Shown: in pieces, positions 8,922 through 19,800 of the stretch
How positions within the stretch are numbered: the stretch's first letter is position 1
How the letters are laid out: each line of letters begins with the position of its first letter
From: Spirosoma telluris
Lineage (GTDB): Bacteria; Bacteroidota; Bacteroidia; Cytophagales; Spirosomataceae
Length of the DNA: 64,000 bases
NCBI GenBank assembly: GCA_003259005.1
Contig: QLII01000001.1
Location: 4,170,501 to 4,234,500 of the forward strand
Direction: 5' to 3'
Made by a program: the position numbers and the translations under genes
The notes under the pieces: model-generated
Seen by the model: the letters and a program-made list of their open reading frames with translations, nothing else
The model's database searches: none
Told to the model about the DNA's origin: nothing

Positions 8922-10590
8922 CTCCTTTCGGGACTACCAGGACAACATCCTCCTTCTCGATAATCACCTGTCCTGGAGCAAGGCCCTTCGGTTTACGAAC
9001 AAACTTTTTGGGGGTAACTGTAACGGGGCAGAGACTATCGGTTCGGCGTTTTGAGAACCAGGCGGCTAATTCAGCTGCCCGTTCAATCACATGTCGGGGA
9101 AACGTCTTACCCGCCTGGTATTTTATAATCACATGCGACCCCGGTACATCACGGGCATGAAGCCAGAGGTCATCTTTGTAGGCGAATTTCAGCGTCAGTA
9201 AGTCGTTGTTTTTCGCATTTCGGCCAATCAGAATACGAAAAGTATCCAGTGTTACCTCTTTAAACAGAGGCCCTGCTTCACTAACAGATGAAGTTCGTTC
9301 GCTCGGATCAATGAATAAAGAATGCTGTTTCACGTAACGCCTTAACTCCTTAAGGGTCTGTATCCCGTCCAGATCAACTTTTTGCTGACTAAGTCGACTT
9401 AAGTCAGCTTCACGGTTAGCAATTAACTCTGTGAGATGCTGCTCTTCAATTTTTTCATTTTTTGCCTTGCGATAGAAATTTTCTGCGTTTTTCTGGGGGC
9501 TTAAGTCCGGCTTAAGCTTAAGGACAATTGGTTGATCGCGGTAGAAATCGTATAGGGTTAACCGTTCAGGTGATTTAGACCCGGGAACCGGCGGTATATC
9601 ATGAAGATTGGCCATCAGAATATGCCCCATTTCCTCATGACTAATTCCTTCTTCCCGTGATATGAGCCGTTGCATAGCACCCTCTAACTGCCCTTCAGCC
9701 CGTTTCTGGCGTTTTTCGAGAAGTCGTAACAGATTCGCTTTCTCATGTTCAAAATTACTTAATCCATTATAAGTGATGTAAAACCGACTGGCTGCTTCAA
9801 CAGGATCTGTAAACTCCCGCTGTATTTCACCAAAAGGTAATAGACTGAGCGTTGGTTTGTGATGAAATCGGGTCAGGTAATAACGGGGTTGTTCAAGTTG
9901 TCGCAACGTATCCTGAATAACCTCCCATTGTTGTTGTGCATTAGTTACGCCAGACTCCGTACTTTCTGCTCCGCGCTCACGAATCCACTCATTGACTACT
10001 TTCCCAAACGTCGGAAATAGCTTTCTGTGGTCGAAATTAGCCCGTTCAAAAGCCGCATAGGACTGGTCAATTGGTCGATCAATTGCGGAGAATATAAGTT
10101 GCTCGTCGCTTACTAATTGGCGATTAAATAAATCAATAACCTTGTCATCCTGAAAGGCTAGCAGGTTAGGCCGGTTGCCGAAGAATTTAAACACGAACGA
10201 GTAACCACCCTCAAGCAGAATAGCCAGACAGCGTTCGTTCAGAAACGACCGAACGCCGATCACCACCTTTTCCTGCCCAGCTTCGCCAACTACGGTCTCG
10301 AATAAATCAATGCTATTGGTACGGGCACGCTGCACAGTCTCAGGAAATAATAGTCCGGAGAAATCTGGCCGCAATGTGGCTTTAATGTAAAACGGTTTGT
10401 AATAGTTGATTTTCCCTTTTGCCTGAGCAAAAACCAGTACAACCTCGTCGCGATCCTGGCTAAAACACTCCATAAATCGGAGTCCCTCTGAAACAGTATT
10501 AGGTAGTTCTGAAAATAGAGCAAAATTACCCAATAAATGAGATTCAAGAACTGGAGCAAGCTGCCGTAAAAAGTAATAGTTCGTGTGCAT
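8917..10590 (-). CDS. rqcH: RqcH/NFACT-family ribosome quality-control protein
   Basis: This is the bacterial counterpart of Rqc2/NEMF. Known members bind stalled 50S-peptidyl-tRNA complexes and add C-terminal alanine tails that mark the nascent chain for degradation. It has 557 residues: NFACT-N (about 1-240), helical and coiled-coil middle regions (ENFYRKAKNEKIEEQHLTEL, about 370-430), and the C-terminal NFACT-R/DUF814 domain (RILIGRNAKNNDLLTLKFAY, then LWLHARDVPGSHVII). This domain order separates it from true fibronectin-binding adhesins, under which name the family is often listed. The gene is single, converges on the permease, and is followed upstream by an AT-rich region shared with the susC gene. 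Confidence 0.92.
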   Translation of the reverse strand: MHTNYYFLRQLAPVLESHLLGNFALFSELPNTVSEGLRFMECFSQDRDEVVLVFAQAKGKINYYKPFYIKATLRPDFSGLLFPETVQRARTNSIDLFETVVGEAGQEKVVIGVRSFLNERCLAILLEGGYSFVFKFFGNRPNLLAFQDDKVIDLFNRQLVSDEQLIFSAIDRPIDQSYAAFERANFDHRKLFPTFGKVVNEWIRERGAESTESGVTNAQQQWEVIQDTLRQLEQPRYYLTRFHHKPTLSLLPFGEIQREFTDPVEAASRFYITYNGLSNFEHEKANLLRLLEKRQKRAEGQLEGAMQRLISREEGISHEEMGHILMANLHDIPPVPGSKSPERLTLYDFYRDQPIVLKLKPDLSPQKNAENFYRKAKNEKIEEQHLTELIANREADLSRLSQQKVDLDGIQTLKELRRYVKQHSLFIDPSERTSSVSEAGPLFKEVTLDTFRILIGRNAKNNDLLTLKFAYKDDLWLHARDVPGSHVIIKYQAGKTFPRHVIERAAELAAWFSKRRTDSLCPVTVTPKKFVRKPKGLAPGQVIIEKEDVVLVVPKGE

Positions 10591-10879
10591 ATAGACACAA
10601 AAATACGCCTAGAATCGCTCAGATCGTTATTTTGCCAAGAAGAGGTAAAAACAGAATGATATTAAAATTTTATATGACTATTTAAAGAATACATAATTTT
10701 ACCAACATACAATATATTGACTATCAAAAACTTATTAAATTATAAATATAATTTTTTATATAAATAACCCCTATTTAACATTGTCATAATGACACATTTA
10801 TTAAGATTTCTCTTTGAAGTATAACTAAACTAACCTAATATTGATGCGTTTAACTCAATATAAAACCAACCTAATCTTC
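10591..10879. promoter_or_regulatory. AT-rich divergent promoter region
   Basis: This is the spacer between rqcH (minus) and the susC/susD operon (plus). It is strongly AT-rich between about 10660 and 10800 and should hold both promoters. I could not fit the Bacteroidota -33 TTTG / -7 TAnnTTTG pattern convincingly. An ATG at 10841 in the susC frame is possible, but the one at 10880 starts directly with a signal peptide. Confidence 0.4.
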
Positions 10880-13800
10880 ATGAAAGCAACGCTCTACAGG
10901 TTTCTGCAGACCGCTTTTCTGGGCGCAGTACTACTGCTCTGGGGCTTAACAGCCTCTGCCCAAGACCGTCGTCTGACGGGTAAAATTACGGGTACTGATG
11001 GTCCAGTGCCAGGTGCCAACATAGTACTGAAAGGTACCCAAACAGGTACCAGTTCCGACGCAAACGGTAACTTTGCATTAAACGTCCGGGGAGCTAGCCC
11101 GGTACTGGTCGTATCAGCCATTGGCTTTAAAACCCAGGAAATACAAGTAGGGAATCGCACAGCAGTTAGCGTTTCTCTCGAAGATGATGCGACTGCTCTT
11201 TCCGAAGTGGTGGTAACCGGTTATTCGACCGAAAACCGTCGGGATGTGACCGGAGCCGTGTCGACCGTAAAGCCTGCCCAACTCAAAGTGGTGCCGTCGG
11301 CTAACGTTGAGCAGCAGTTGCAGGGCCGCGTAGCGGGGGTAACCGTTATCACCAACGGTCAGCCTGGTACCTCCAGCCAGGTTCGGGTGCGGGGCTTTGG
11401 TTCTTTTGGGGGTAACCAGCCGCTGTATGTGGTTGACGGGGTGCCTACCCAGAATATCCAGTTCCTGGCACCAGATGACATCGAAAGCACCACCGTTCTA
11501 AAAGATGCTGCTTCGGCTTCGATTTATGGGGCTCGTGCCGCGTCGGGTGTGATCGTGTTGACCACCAAGAAAGGGCAGCGCCGGGCTCAGAAATTGAGCG
11601 TTAGTTACGATGGTCTGTTTGGAGCTACTGATCCGGGCAAAAGCCTACCGATCCTCAATCCACAGGAGCAGGCTGACTGGTCCTGGCAGGCGCGCAAAAA
11701 TGACCTTTATCAGGCAGGAAAAACGCCGGATGCCACCAGCTTCGCCGGTATCGCCGGTGGTCAGTATGGTTCGGGCTTAACTCCAGTTCTACCTGATTAT
11801 CTGCTGGTTGGTAGCCGTTCGGGCTTAGCCGCATCCGCTGTAGATTTAACTGCGGAAGCCGCTAAGTATAACGTTAACTCCGCCAACGGTGCGATCTACA
11901 ACGTCATTCCCTCTAACAAAGCGGGTACTGACTGGTATGCGGCCATTACCCGCGTAGCTCCGCTGATGCGCCATCAGCTTGGTTTCTCAGGTGGTACTGA
12001 AACCAGCCGTTTTTATATCAGCCTGGGTATGCAGCAACAAGCGGGGATTGTAATAAATAATGACTTCAAGAAATACAATCTCCGCGCTAACACCGAGTTC
12101 GATATTACCAAGAAACTCCGTTTCGGCGAAAATTTCCAGATTTCCTACGTTGGAACCAAAGGTATTTTAGGTGGTGTAGGTAACCAATTGGGTAACTCAA
12201 CCAACAACAACTCCAGTGCTGCTTCAGACGAAAATGAAGTGTTGTCGGCTTTCCGGATGCCTCCAATCATTCCAATTTATAACTCCTTTGGTGGTTATGC
12301 GGGTACAGCCGCTCCGGGTTTTAACAACCCTCGTAACCCGGTTGCTGATCGCCAGGCACGTGCTAATGATAGCAACTTCAACATTTTTGGATTCGGGAAT
12401 GCCTATTTAGAGTACGATGTCCTTCCTTCGTTGACGCTTCGGAGCAGTCTTGGGGGTAATTATTTCAGCAACTACTCCAATAGCTACGGCCGGATTCAAT
12501 ACGAAAACTCAGAGAACAACACGACCTATACCTACAGTGAAGGCTCGGGTTATGGCTTAGCCTGGACCTTTACCAATACGGCTACCTTCAAACAGAAATT
12601 CGGTCGGCATGATGTATTCGCCATCGGTGGTATCGAAGCTCTGAATACTGGTTTAGGCCGTAACATCAATGGTTCAGGTCAGAACCCATTCTCAACCGAT
12701 CCTAATTATGTAACGATCAACACTACCACTCCGGGAGCTACTCGCAGCGTAGGTAGCAACTATTTCCTGGGGAATAAATTCTATTCTTTGTTTGCTCAGG
12801 CTCGCTACACCTACAACGATAAGTACATCCTGACCGGCGTCATTCGTCGGGACGGTTCGTCCCAATTTGCGGCTACCAACCGCTACGGGATATTCCCGGC
12901 CGTTTCGGCTGCCTGGCGCTTGTCGTCGGAAGAATTCATGAAGAACCTGCCCTGGGTGTCGGATTTGAAAGTACGGGGTGGATACGGTATCATGGGGAAC
13001 TCCAACTACCTGAGTGCTACCAACCAGTTTAACCTCTATGGTGGTGGGGCTGGTCAGGGCTATGACATCACGGGATCAAATGGATCGATTGCTTCAGGTT
13101 TCTTTAGGAGTCAGATTGGTAACCCTGCGGCTAAATGGGAATCCAGTATCACCTCCAACATTGGGATTGACGGAACCTTCTTCAATAACAAGCTGGAAGT
13201 TGTACTTGATTTCTGGCAGAAAGACACCAAGGATCTGCTCTTCCCCTTGTCACTACCTGGCGTAGTGGGAGTTCGCTCAAATGCACCCTACAAGAACGTA
13301 GCCAGCATGCGTAACAAAGGGATTGACATCTTGGTGACCAACCGGGCACACTCTCAGGTGATCTGACTTATGAAGTAACCGGTATCGCTAGTTTCCTGGA
13401 TAATAAAATTGTTGATATTGACCCATCGGTTCCTTACTTCACGGCGGGTGGTACTCGTTTGAGCACCAACGTGGTTCGTAACCAGCCTGGTCATGACCTG
13501 TCATCGTTTTTTGGGTATAATGTAATTGGTCTGTTCAACAGCAAGGAAGAAGTGGCCGCTGCCCCAACCCAGGATGGCGCGGCTCCAGGTCGTTTCCGGT
13601 ATCAGGACACCAATGGCGATGGCAAGATTGATGCCGATGACCGTCAGTTCCTGGGAAGTCCAATTCCGAAGTTCACGGGTAGTATTACCCTGACGCTCAA
13701 GTACAAAGGCTTCGATTTGAACACCAACCTGTACGCTTCGCTGGGTAATAAAATCTTTAATAACCAGCGCTGGTTCACCGATTTCTACCCATCCTTCACG

Positions 13801-14169
13801 GGTGCAGCTATGGGTGGACGCGTGCGGGATTCATGGTTACCAACTCATACCAACACAACGGTGCCCATTTTCGAGAGTGCCTCCAACTTCAGTACCAACA
13901 CGCAGGCTAACTCATATTACGTGGAGAATGGTGCCTATGCCCGCATGCAGTACCTGAATCTAGGCTACACCTTCCCCGCGGTCGTACTTAACAAAGTAAA
14001 CCTGAGCCGCTTACGCTTATCGGTATCGGCCACCAACCTGTTCACCATCACCAAATACTCGGGCTTAGACCCAGGCGTAGGCGGATCGGCTGACCAGAAC
14101 TTCGGCATCGACGTGGGTAACTACCCGGTTCAACGTGGTTACAACGTTGGTTTAAGCTTCGGTTTCTAA
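10880..14169 (+). CDS. SusC/RagA-family TonB-linked outer-membrane protein (frameshifted)
   Basis: This is a TonB-dependent outer-membrane transporter that works with the SusD lipoprotein encoded 30 bases downstream. I chose the ATG at 10880 because it opens a clean signal peptide (MKATLYRFLQTAFLGAVLLL, cut after TASAQ). A carboxypeptidase-like regulatory domain follows (LTGKITGTDGPVPGANIVLK), then the plug (EVVVTGYSTENRRDVTGAVS to YGARAASGVIVLTTKK) and a 22-strand-type barrel. There is no STN domain, so it should not signal through FecR. The frame is lost at the GGG at 13344-13346. One added G restores NRGTLSGDLTYEVTGIASFL and joins the remaining barrel, which ends in the expected terminal strand YNVGLSFGF. 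The repaired length is about 1096 residues. The substrate is unknown, since no glycosidase or peptidase is adjacent. Confidence 0.92.
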
Positions 14170-14199
14170 TAACATCAACCTCATCTTATACATCGCACG

Positions 14200-15935
14200 A
14201 TGAAAACATTTATAACCAAGGGAACTGTAGCGACCGCCATGCTGGTGATGGTTACCTTCGCTTGTCAGGACAAATTTCTTGACGTACCGGCCACCGGCCA
14301 GTTGTCGGGGCTCAATTAACTTCCAAGGCGGGTCTGGACGGACTCTTGATTGGGGCTTATGCCCAATTAAACGCCCGGGGCTTTTCGCAGTCGGCCAGTT
14401 CCTTCAACTGGGTACGAGGTAGTGTTTCAGGAGGAGATGCTAATAAAGGCTCTAACTCCGGGGACTTTAACGCCCTGACGCCCTTCCAGACATATGGTAT
14501 TTTACCAACAAGCGGTGAGGCAAACGCGAAATGGAATGCCATGTATGAAGGCGTTGCCCGGTGTAATTCGACCCTGCGCTCGCTGGCATTAGCTGGTTCA
14601 GATGTGACGGCGGCCGATAAAGCCCGCATCTCGGGTGAAGCCCGTTTCCTTCGTGCTCACTACTACTTCGAACTAAAGCGTGCCTTCAACAAGGTTCCTT
14701 ACGTGGATGAAACCAAAGATTACGGTACGGGCATCGAAGCCGTTCCCAATAGCGCGGACATCTGGCCAAACATTGAGACCGATTTCAAATATGCTGTTGA
14801 CAACCTGCCCGTTTCTCAAGGTGCTGTAGGCCGAGCCAATAAGTGGGCTGCTACGGCTTATCTGGCTAAAGTCTATCTCTATCAGAAGAAGTATACAGAG
14901 GCAAAAGCACTCTTCGATCAGGTGATTGCCAGTGGGGTAACCTCCGACGGTAAGAAGTATGCCCTGGTGGCCAACTTCCAGGACAACTTTAACGCAGCTA
15001 AGGACAACAGCTCGGAGTCAGTATTCGCCATTCAGGCGGCTGCCAACACGGGTAGTTCGGACAATGCCAACCCTGATCTAGTACTAAACTTCCCCTACAA
15101 CACGGGGTCGAACGGACCGGCTGGTTGCTGCGGATTCTTTGCGCCTAGTTTTGAATTAGCCAACTCGTTCCGGGTAGATGCCAATGGGTTGCCTTTACTG
15201 GATGGCTCGTACAATTCGGCGGCCAATCAGTTGAAAACGGATCAGGGCATTGCTTCGAGCGCACCATTTACGCCCGACGCAGGTCCAGTCGATCCTCGTT
15301 TGGATTGGTCATTAGGTCGTCGGGGTATTCCTTATCTGGATTGGCAGGTACACCCCGGTCTGGACTGGATACGTGACCAAGGTTTTGCAGGTCCATATTC
15401 GCCGATCAAGTTTGTCTTCTACAAATCGCAGGATAAATCCTTAACGGATGGTAGCTCATGGACGGATGGTTATTCGGCCATCAACTACAACATCATTCGG
15501 TATGCGGATGTGTTGCTAATGGCGGCCGAGTGTGAAGTGGAGGTGGGTAGCCTATCCAAAGCGCTTGATTATGTGAACATGATTCGTAGCCGGGCTAAAG
15601 GGACGGCTTATGTAAAAACGGCAGCTGGTGCAAACGCAGCTAACTACCAGATCGGTCTGTACACGGCATTTGCCGACAAGGCAGCGGCTCGTACGGCGGT
15701 TCAGTTTGAGCGGAAGTTGGAGCTCTCGGGCGAAGGTCACCGGTTCTATGACCTGGTTCGTTGGGGCACGGCGTCAACGGTGTTGAATGCTTTCATCGCT
15801 TACGAAAGTAAACTGCTACCAGTGGGTTACACGGGTGCTAAGTTCACTGCGGGGAAGGATGAATATATGCCGATTCCCCAGACCCAGATTGATTCTCAGG
15901 GCAAGAGTGTTCTGGCTCAGAACCCTGGTTATTAA
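14200..15935 (+). CDS. RagB/SusD-family nutrient-binding outer-membrane lipoprotein (frameshifted)
   Basis: This surface lipoprotein caps the SusC barrel and binds the substrate. The ATG at 14200 gives MKTFITKGTVATAMLVMVTF followed by the lipobox Cys22 (ACQDKFLDVPATGQLSG). The frame then breaks at the GGGG at 14307-14310. One added G continues as AQLTSKAGLDGLLIGAYAQL into the SusD helical TPR-like region. Typical family segments are ISGEARFLRAHYYFELKRAF, KWAATAYLAKVYLYQKKYTE, INYNIIRYADVLLMAAECEV and the C-terminal FERKLELSGEGHRFYDLVRW. The repaired length is about 578 residues. It is in an operon with the SusC gene and is followed by a 54-base perfect palindrome. Confidence 0.92.
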
Positions 15936-15951
15936 GCTGAAAGCCTAATAA

Positions 15952-16005
15952 TTTTAAATGAAGCAGCCCACCTTAACTAGTTAAGGTGGGCTGCTTCATT
16001 TAAAA
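15952..16005. terminator. 54-base perfect palindrome after susD
   Basis: Positions 15952-15978 are the exact reverse complement of 15979-16005, with no spacer (centre CTAG). It starts 16 bases past the susD stop and contains GCAGCCCACCTTAA in each arm. The outer pairs are AT-rich, so the RNA hairpin would end in a U-rich 3' flank (CATTTAAAA), which is at most terminator-like. I read it as the end of the susC/susD transcript. Confidence 0.65.
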
Positions 16006-16057
16006 CATACTTCACCGTTGATAAGTTATTAGCCTATACAACAACTAGACAATTATC

Positions 16058-16243
16058 ATGGCTAATCACAAAAGCACAGACCAGCCAGGTTCTAATGATA
16101 TGCAGCCTGGTCGCGAACGAAGCAGAAATCAGAACGCGCGAAATAGCGGTGGCCAACGGCCCAATGGAGAGAAAATGATGACTAATGCAAATAAAAGTAA
16201 ACAGGGGCCCGAAGATGAGCACCTGTGGCCAACCCAAAGTTGA
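16058..16243 (+). CDS. Small hydrophilic hypothetical protein
   Basis: This is a 61-residue reading frame whose family I do not recognise. It is highly polar and rich in Asn, Gln, Gly, Lys and Arg, with no hydrophobic stretch (for example NARNSGGQRPNGEKMMTNAN), so it is probably disordered and cytoplasmic. It stands alone between two long inverted repeats (15952-16005 and 16301-16368). That placement suggests its own short transcript and is the main argument that it is a real gene. Such proteins are sometimes stress-related, but nothing in the sequence shows this. Confidence 0.5.
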   Translation: MANHKSTDQPGSNDMQPGRERSRNQNARNSGGQRPNGEKMMTNANKSKQGPEDEHLWPTQS

Positions 16244-16300
16244 TTTATATGGCGAGTATAGCCATTAGTGCTATACTAACAGTCGAGAATAAGCATCATA

Positions 16301-16368
16301 AAATAACATAGAATGGCTACTGAATAATGCATCATGTATTATTATTCAGTAGCCATTCTATGTTATTT
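16301..16368. terminator. 28 bp perfect inverted repeat
   Basis: Positions 16301-16328 pair perfectly with 16341-16368 around the 12-base loop GCATCATGTATT. It lies 57 bases past the small gene ending at 16243 and about 200 bases before mutS2. The outer arm ends in GTTATTT, a weak U-rich flank. The remaining spacer 16369-16572 shows nothing else I can name and should carry the mutS2 promoter. Confidence 0.6.
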
Positions 16369-16572
16369 CCATAGCTAGATCAAAACTGCGCTAAGCACCG
16401 ATAACGAACTTGGTGTACCTCGAAATAGTGGAACATGTAGAGTCCCAATGGTTATCGAACCCATACGCTAAAGACGCTGTTATTCATCTGGTAACCCACC
16501 CTTGAGGCTGGTTTCTTAAAAATTAATATAATCATTTGTGATCCTAGCCGACCCAGCGGGCGGCACTACATA

Positions 16573-19005
16573 ATGCTTTACCCCAATACCTTAGAACAAA
16601 AATTAGGTTTCGATACGATCCGTGAACGACTCAAAGAGGCCTGTGTCAGCCCGTTGGGACAGGATTATGTGGAGAAAATTCGGTTTACGGATAATGTGCA
16701 GCTTATTGACAAGCTCCTTCAGCAAACGACTGAATTTAAACAGATTGTTCAGTACGAACCAGACTTTCCGAATAGCAATTACATCGATGTTCGCCCGCAT
16801 CTTAGCCGGGCACGTGTAGAAGGATTAGCACTGACTGAAGCGGAATTTTTCGATCTTAAACTAGCGTTGAGAACCGTTCAGGATTGTCTGCGTTTTCTGT
16901 CCCGACAAAGCGATAGTAAACGTGACGAAGGCACGACATTCCCATTCCTGCGCGAACTGGCAGGGCCAGTCGGTGTCGATAAAAAATTAACTGAAGCGCT
17001 TGAGCGCGTCATTGACGACCGGGGCAATGTCCGTGATTCTGCCTCGCCCGAATTAGCCAGCATTCGCCGGCGGATTATTGGTGAGCAGGCTAATCTTCGT
17101 AAACGCCTTGATAGCATCATACGACAGGCCCGGCAAAACGGCTGGATTCCTGATGACCTGTCGTTGACAGTACGAGGAGGCCGACTAGTTATTCCAATTG
17201 CTGCCGAGCACAAACGCAAGATCAAAGGCTTCGTACATGATGAATCGCAGACGGGGCAAACGGTGTTTTTGGAGCCTGCCGAAGTATTCGATGCGAACAA
17301 CGAAATTCGTGAATTGGAATACGCGGAACGGCGTGAAATCTATCGAATTCTATTAGCCCTTACAGACCAGGTTCGCCCGCATTTGGAGGACCTAAGAAAG
17401 GCGGTCAACTTTCTGGCGCAGATCGACTTCATTCGAGCGAAGGCTAAACTAGCTGTCCAGTTGGATGCGATCATGCCCAAGCTCCACGACCGGCCTTTTG
17501 TGAATTGGATAAACGCACGCCATCCATTGCTCTACCTCTCCTTTGCGAAACAAGGCAAAACGGTAGTTCCGCTAAATGTCCGATTAGACGATAAAGGACG
17601 AATTTTAATTATTTCCGGTCCGAATGCGGGTGGAAAATCAGTAGCCCTAAAAACCATCGGCTTACTGCAATACATGTTGCAATGTGGTCTCCTGATACCC
17701 ATGGCCGATTACGCTGAAATGGGCGTTTTCCAGAATTTGTTTATCGACATTGGCGACGAGCAATCGCTTGAAAATGACCTTAGTACCTATTCGTCGCACC
17801 TAACGGCCATGAAGCAGTTCCTGATAGGTGCCAACAAGCGAACGCTGTTTTTAATTGACGAATTTGGTACGGGCACAGAGCCTGGTTTAGGGGGTGCCAT
17901 CGCCGAATCCATCCTGGAAGACCTCAATAAATCAGGTGCTTATGGGGTCATCAATACACACTATACGAATCTGAAGGTAATGGCCGACAAAACGTCGGGC
18001 TTGATTAACGGGGCTATGCGCTTCGATGGTGAGCACCTGGAGCCACTGTATCAGCTAGAGATCGGTCGCCCAGGTTCGTCGTTTGCGTTTGAGATTGCGC
18101 AAAAAATTGGTTTACCCAAAGGCGTTATTGATCGGGCGAAGGAAAAGTTAGGAACTCAGCAGGTGAACTTCGAGAAGTTGCTGAAAGAACTGGATATTGA
18201 AAAACGAGTTTTCTCAGAGAAGAATATCGAAATCGGTATCAATCAGCGAAAACTGGCTCAGCAACTCGCTGAATATACGGCGTTGAAAACCCGTCTGGAC
18301 AACGAGCAGAAGAAAATCGTTAACGATGCGAAACAGAAAGCGAAAGCCCTCGTGCAGGAAGCTAATCAACGCATTGAAAACACAATTCGGGAAATCAAGG
18401 AAAACAAGGCTGAGCGCGAACCGACCAAACAGATTCGGCAGGAATTAGAACGATTTGAGCAAAAAGAACTAAAGCCAGAACCCGTTATTGTCGAAACGCC
18501 CAAGCAAATCGAGGAAGAATTCGAGAAGGATGGTGGCACCATTACGGTTGGTAGTTATGTGCGCGTTGCAGGCCAGAACACGATTGGTGAAGTGCTGGCG
18601 CTACGTGGTAAAGACGCCGAAATTCGGATCGGTGATTTGAAATCAAATGTCAAATTGAACCGGCTTGAAAAAGTGAGCAAAAAGACGTTCAAAGAGGCAA
18701 CCGACGTACGCGACGACCGTCCCCGAAGCCAGGGCGTTGATATGAATGAAAAGATGCAGAATTTTAGCTTCAACCTCGACATTCGGGGGAAACGGGGCGA
18801 AGAAGCTCTTGGCGAAGTCGATCGTTTTTTTGATGATGCGCTGATGCTGGGTTATCCTGAGCTTCGTATCGTTCATGGAAAAGGCGATGGCATTCTGCGA
18901 ACGCTTGTGCGTAATCACCTGCGAAGTTATAAGCAGGTAGGTAAAATGGAAGATGAACATGCCGACCGGGGTGGTGCAGGCGTAACAATTGTGAAAATGA
19001 GATAA
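16573..19005 (+). CDS. mutS2: Endonuclease MutS2
   Basis: This MutS-like ATPase with a C-terminal Smr nuclease domain has 810 residues. Known members suppress homologous recombination, and in some bacteria they split collided ribosomes. The N-terminal core and clamp regions begin LGFDTIRERLKEACVSPLGQ. The ATPase has its Walker A at residues 349-356 (GPNAGGKS), a Walker B region LFLIDEFGTGTEPGLGGAIA, and NTHYTNLKVMA. A coiled coil follows at about 530-650. The Smr domain at about 725-810 carries LDIRGKRGEEAL and HGKGDGILRTLV. It lacks the mismatch-recognition domain of MutS1. The HAD phosphatase gene starts 46 bases downstream, separated by a small palindrome. Confidence 0.96.
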   Translation: MLYPNTLEQKLGFDTIRERLKEACVSPLGQDYVEKIRFTDNVQLIDKLLQQTTEFKQIVQYEPDFPNSNYIDVRPHLSRARVEGLALTEAEFFDLKLALRTVQDCLRFLSRQSDSKRDEGTTFPFLRELAGPVGVDKKLTEALERVIDDRGNVRDSASPELASIRRRIIGEQANLRKRLDSIIRQARQNGWIPDDLSLTVRGGRLVIPIAAEHKRKIKGFVHDESQTGQTVFLEPAEVFDANNEIRELEYAERREIYRILLALTDQVRPHLEDLRKAVNFLAQIDFIRAKAKLAVQLDAIMPKLHDRPFVNWINARHPLLYLSFAKQGKTVVPLNVRLDDKGRILIISGPNAGGKSVALKTIGLLQYMLQCGLLIPMADYAEMGVFQNLFIDIGDEQSLENDLSTYSSHLTAMKQFLIGANKRTLFLIDEFGTGTEPGLGGAIAESILEDLNKSGAYGVINTHYTNLKVMADKTSGLINGAMRFDGEHLEPLYQLEIGRPGSSFAFEIAQKIGLPKGVIDRAKEKLGTQQVNFEKLLKELDIEKRVFSEKNIEIGINQRKLAQQLAEYTALKTRLDNEQKKIVNDAKQKAKALVQEANQRIENTIREIKENKAEREPTKQIRQELERFEQKELKPEPVIVETPKQIEEEFEKDGGTITVGSYVRVAGQNTIGEVLALRGKDAEIRIGDLKSNVKLNRLEKVSKKTFKEATDVRDDRPRSQGVDMNEKMQNFSFNLDIRGKRGEEALGEVDRFFDDALMLGYPELRIVHGKGDGILRTLVRNHLRSYKQVGKMEDEHADRGGAGVTIVKMR

Positions 19006-19009
19006 GTAA

Positions 19010-19037
19010 TTTGTCGTTCGTAGCTACGAACGACAAA
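19010..19037. terminator. 28-base perfect palindrome after mutS2
   Basis: TTTGTCGTTCGTAG and CTACGAACGACAAA form a perfect self-complementary 28-base element starting five bases after the mutS2 stop. It fits between mutS2 and the HAD gene (19052) and may partly separate their transcripts. There is no T tract. Confidence 0.5.
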
Positions 19038-19051
19038 CAACAAACTATAAC

Positions 19052-19717
19052 ATGACAAAAGCAGTAATTTTTGACATGGATGGGGTCATTGTCGACACAA
19101 ATTCGCACCATCGTATTGCCTGGCGGGAATACTACCAGCGCAATGGAAAAAGCTTAAGTGACGACGATTTCGTGCAACATGTTTCAGGAAAGCACAACAC
19201 AGACATTGTCGCTCATTTATTTGAAAACCGGCCACTTACGTCAGAAGAAGTGATTCGTCTAAGCCATGAAAAGGAGGCTCTTTTTCGGGAATTATATAGC
19301 CCAGTCATTCAGCCTGTTGCGGGATTGATCTCTTTTTTGAAGGCCTTAAAAGAAGCTGGTATTCGTACGGCAGTGGCCACGTCGGCTCCCGTCGAAAATC
19401 TTGATTTCGTAATGGATGCACTGGAAATACGGTCTTATTTCGATGCGCTACTGAACGAAAGTATGGTTGGTCATCCAAAACCTGATCCCGAAATTTATCA
19501 GAAAGCAATGGTCATGTTAGGCGTTGAACCAACAGAAAGTGTCATTTTTGAGGATTCAATGACGGGCATTCAGGCAGCCAAAGCATCGGGGGCCTTAGTC
19601 GTTGGAATGGCTACTACCCAGTCTCCTGACGAACTTCGGCCATTTGTGGACGACATAGCAAAGGATTTTACAGAAATGACGCTGGATCGGGTTCAGCAGC
19701 TGGTTAAGTTTTTTTAA
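19052..19717 (+). CDS. HAD-superfamily phosphatase/phosphoglucomutase-like
   Basis: This is a 221-residue haloacid-dehalogenase hydrolase of the beta-phosphoglucomutase/phosphatase subgroup. Motif I is FDMDGVIVDT with nucleophile Asp8 and acid/base Asp10. Motif II is the Thr/Ser region VATSAPVENLDFV, motif III includes the Lys in GHPKPDPEIYQ, and motif IV is IFEDSMTGIQAAKASG. A helical cap (about residues 15-85) with HHRIAWREYY suggests a small phosphosugar substrate. Which sugar cannot be told from the sequence, and the neighbours give no pathway clue. Confidence 0.9.
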   Translation: MTKAVIFDMDGVIVDTNSHHRIAWREYYQRNGKSLSDDDFVQHVSGKHNTDIVAHLFENRPLTSEEVIRLSHEKEALFRELYSPVIQPVAGLISFLKALKEAGIRTAVATSAPVENLDFVMDALEIRSYFDALLNESMVGHPKPDPEIYQKAMVMLGVEPTESVIFEDSMTGIQAAKASGALVVGMATTQSPDELRPFVDDIAKDFTEMTLDRVQQLVKFF

Positions 19718-19740
19718 CAGCATTTAACGATTTCAACACG

Positions 19741-19748
19741 TATTTTTG
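19741..19748 (+). promoter_or_regulatory. Possible -7 promoter element (TAnnTTTG)
   Basis: TATTTTTG matches the Bacteroidota -7 consensus and lies 53 bases before the ATG of the secreted protein gene at 19801. No clear -33 TTG was found at the right distance, so this is only a candidate. Confidence 0.25.
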
Positions 19749-19800
19749 TGGATATACCCTTGGAAGGCCTCCGTGTCTTATAGGTTCAGCACAATCACAT

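Noticed and set aside
8917..10590. Fibronectin-binding adhesin, a name often attached to this family.
   Set aside because: The protein has no signal peptide and shows the NFACT-N, coiled-coil and NFACT-R order of the ribosome quality-control factor.
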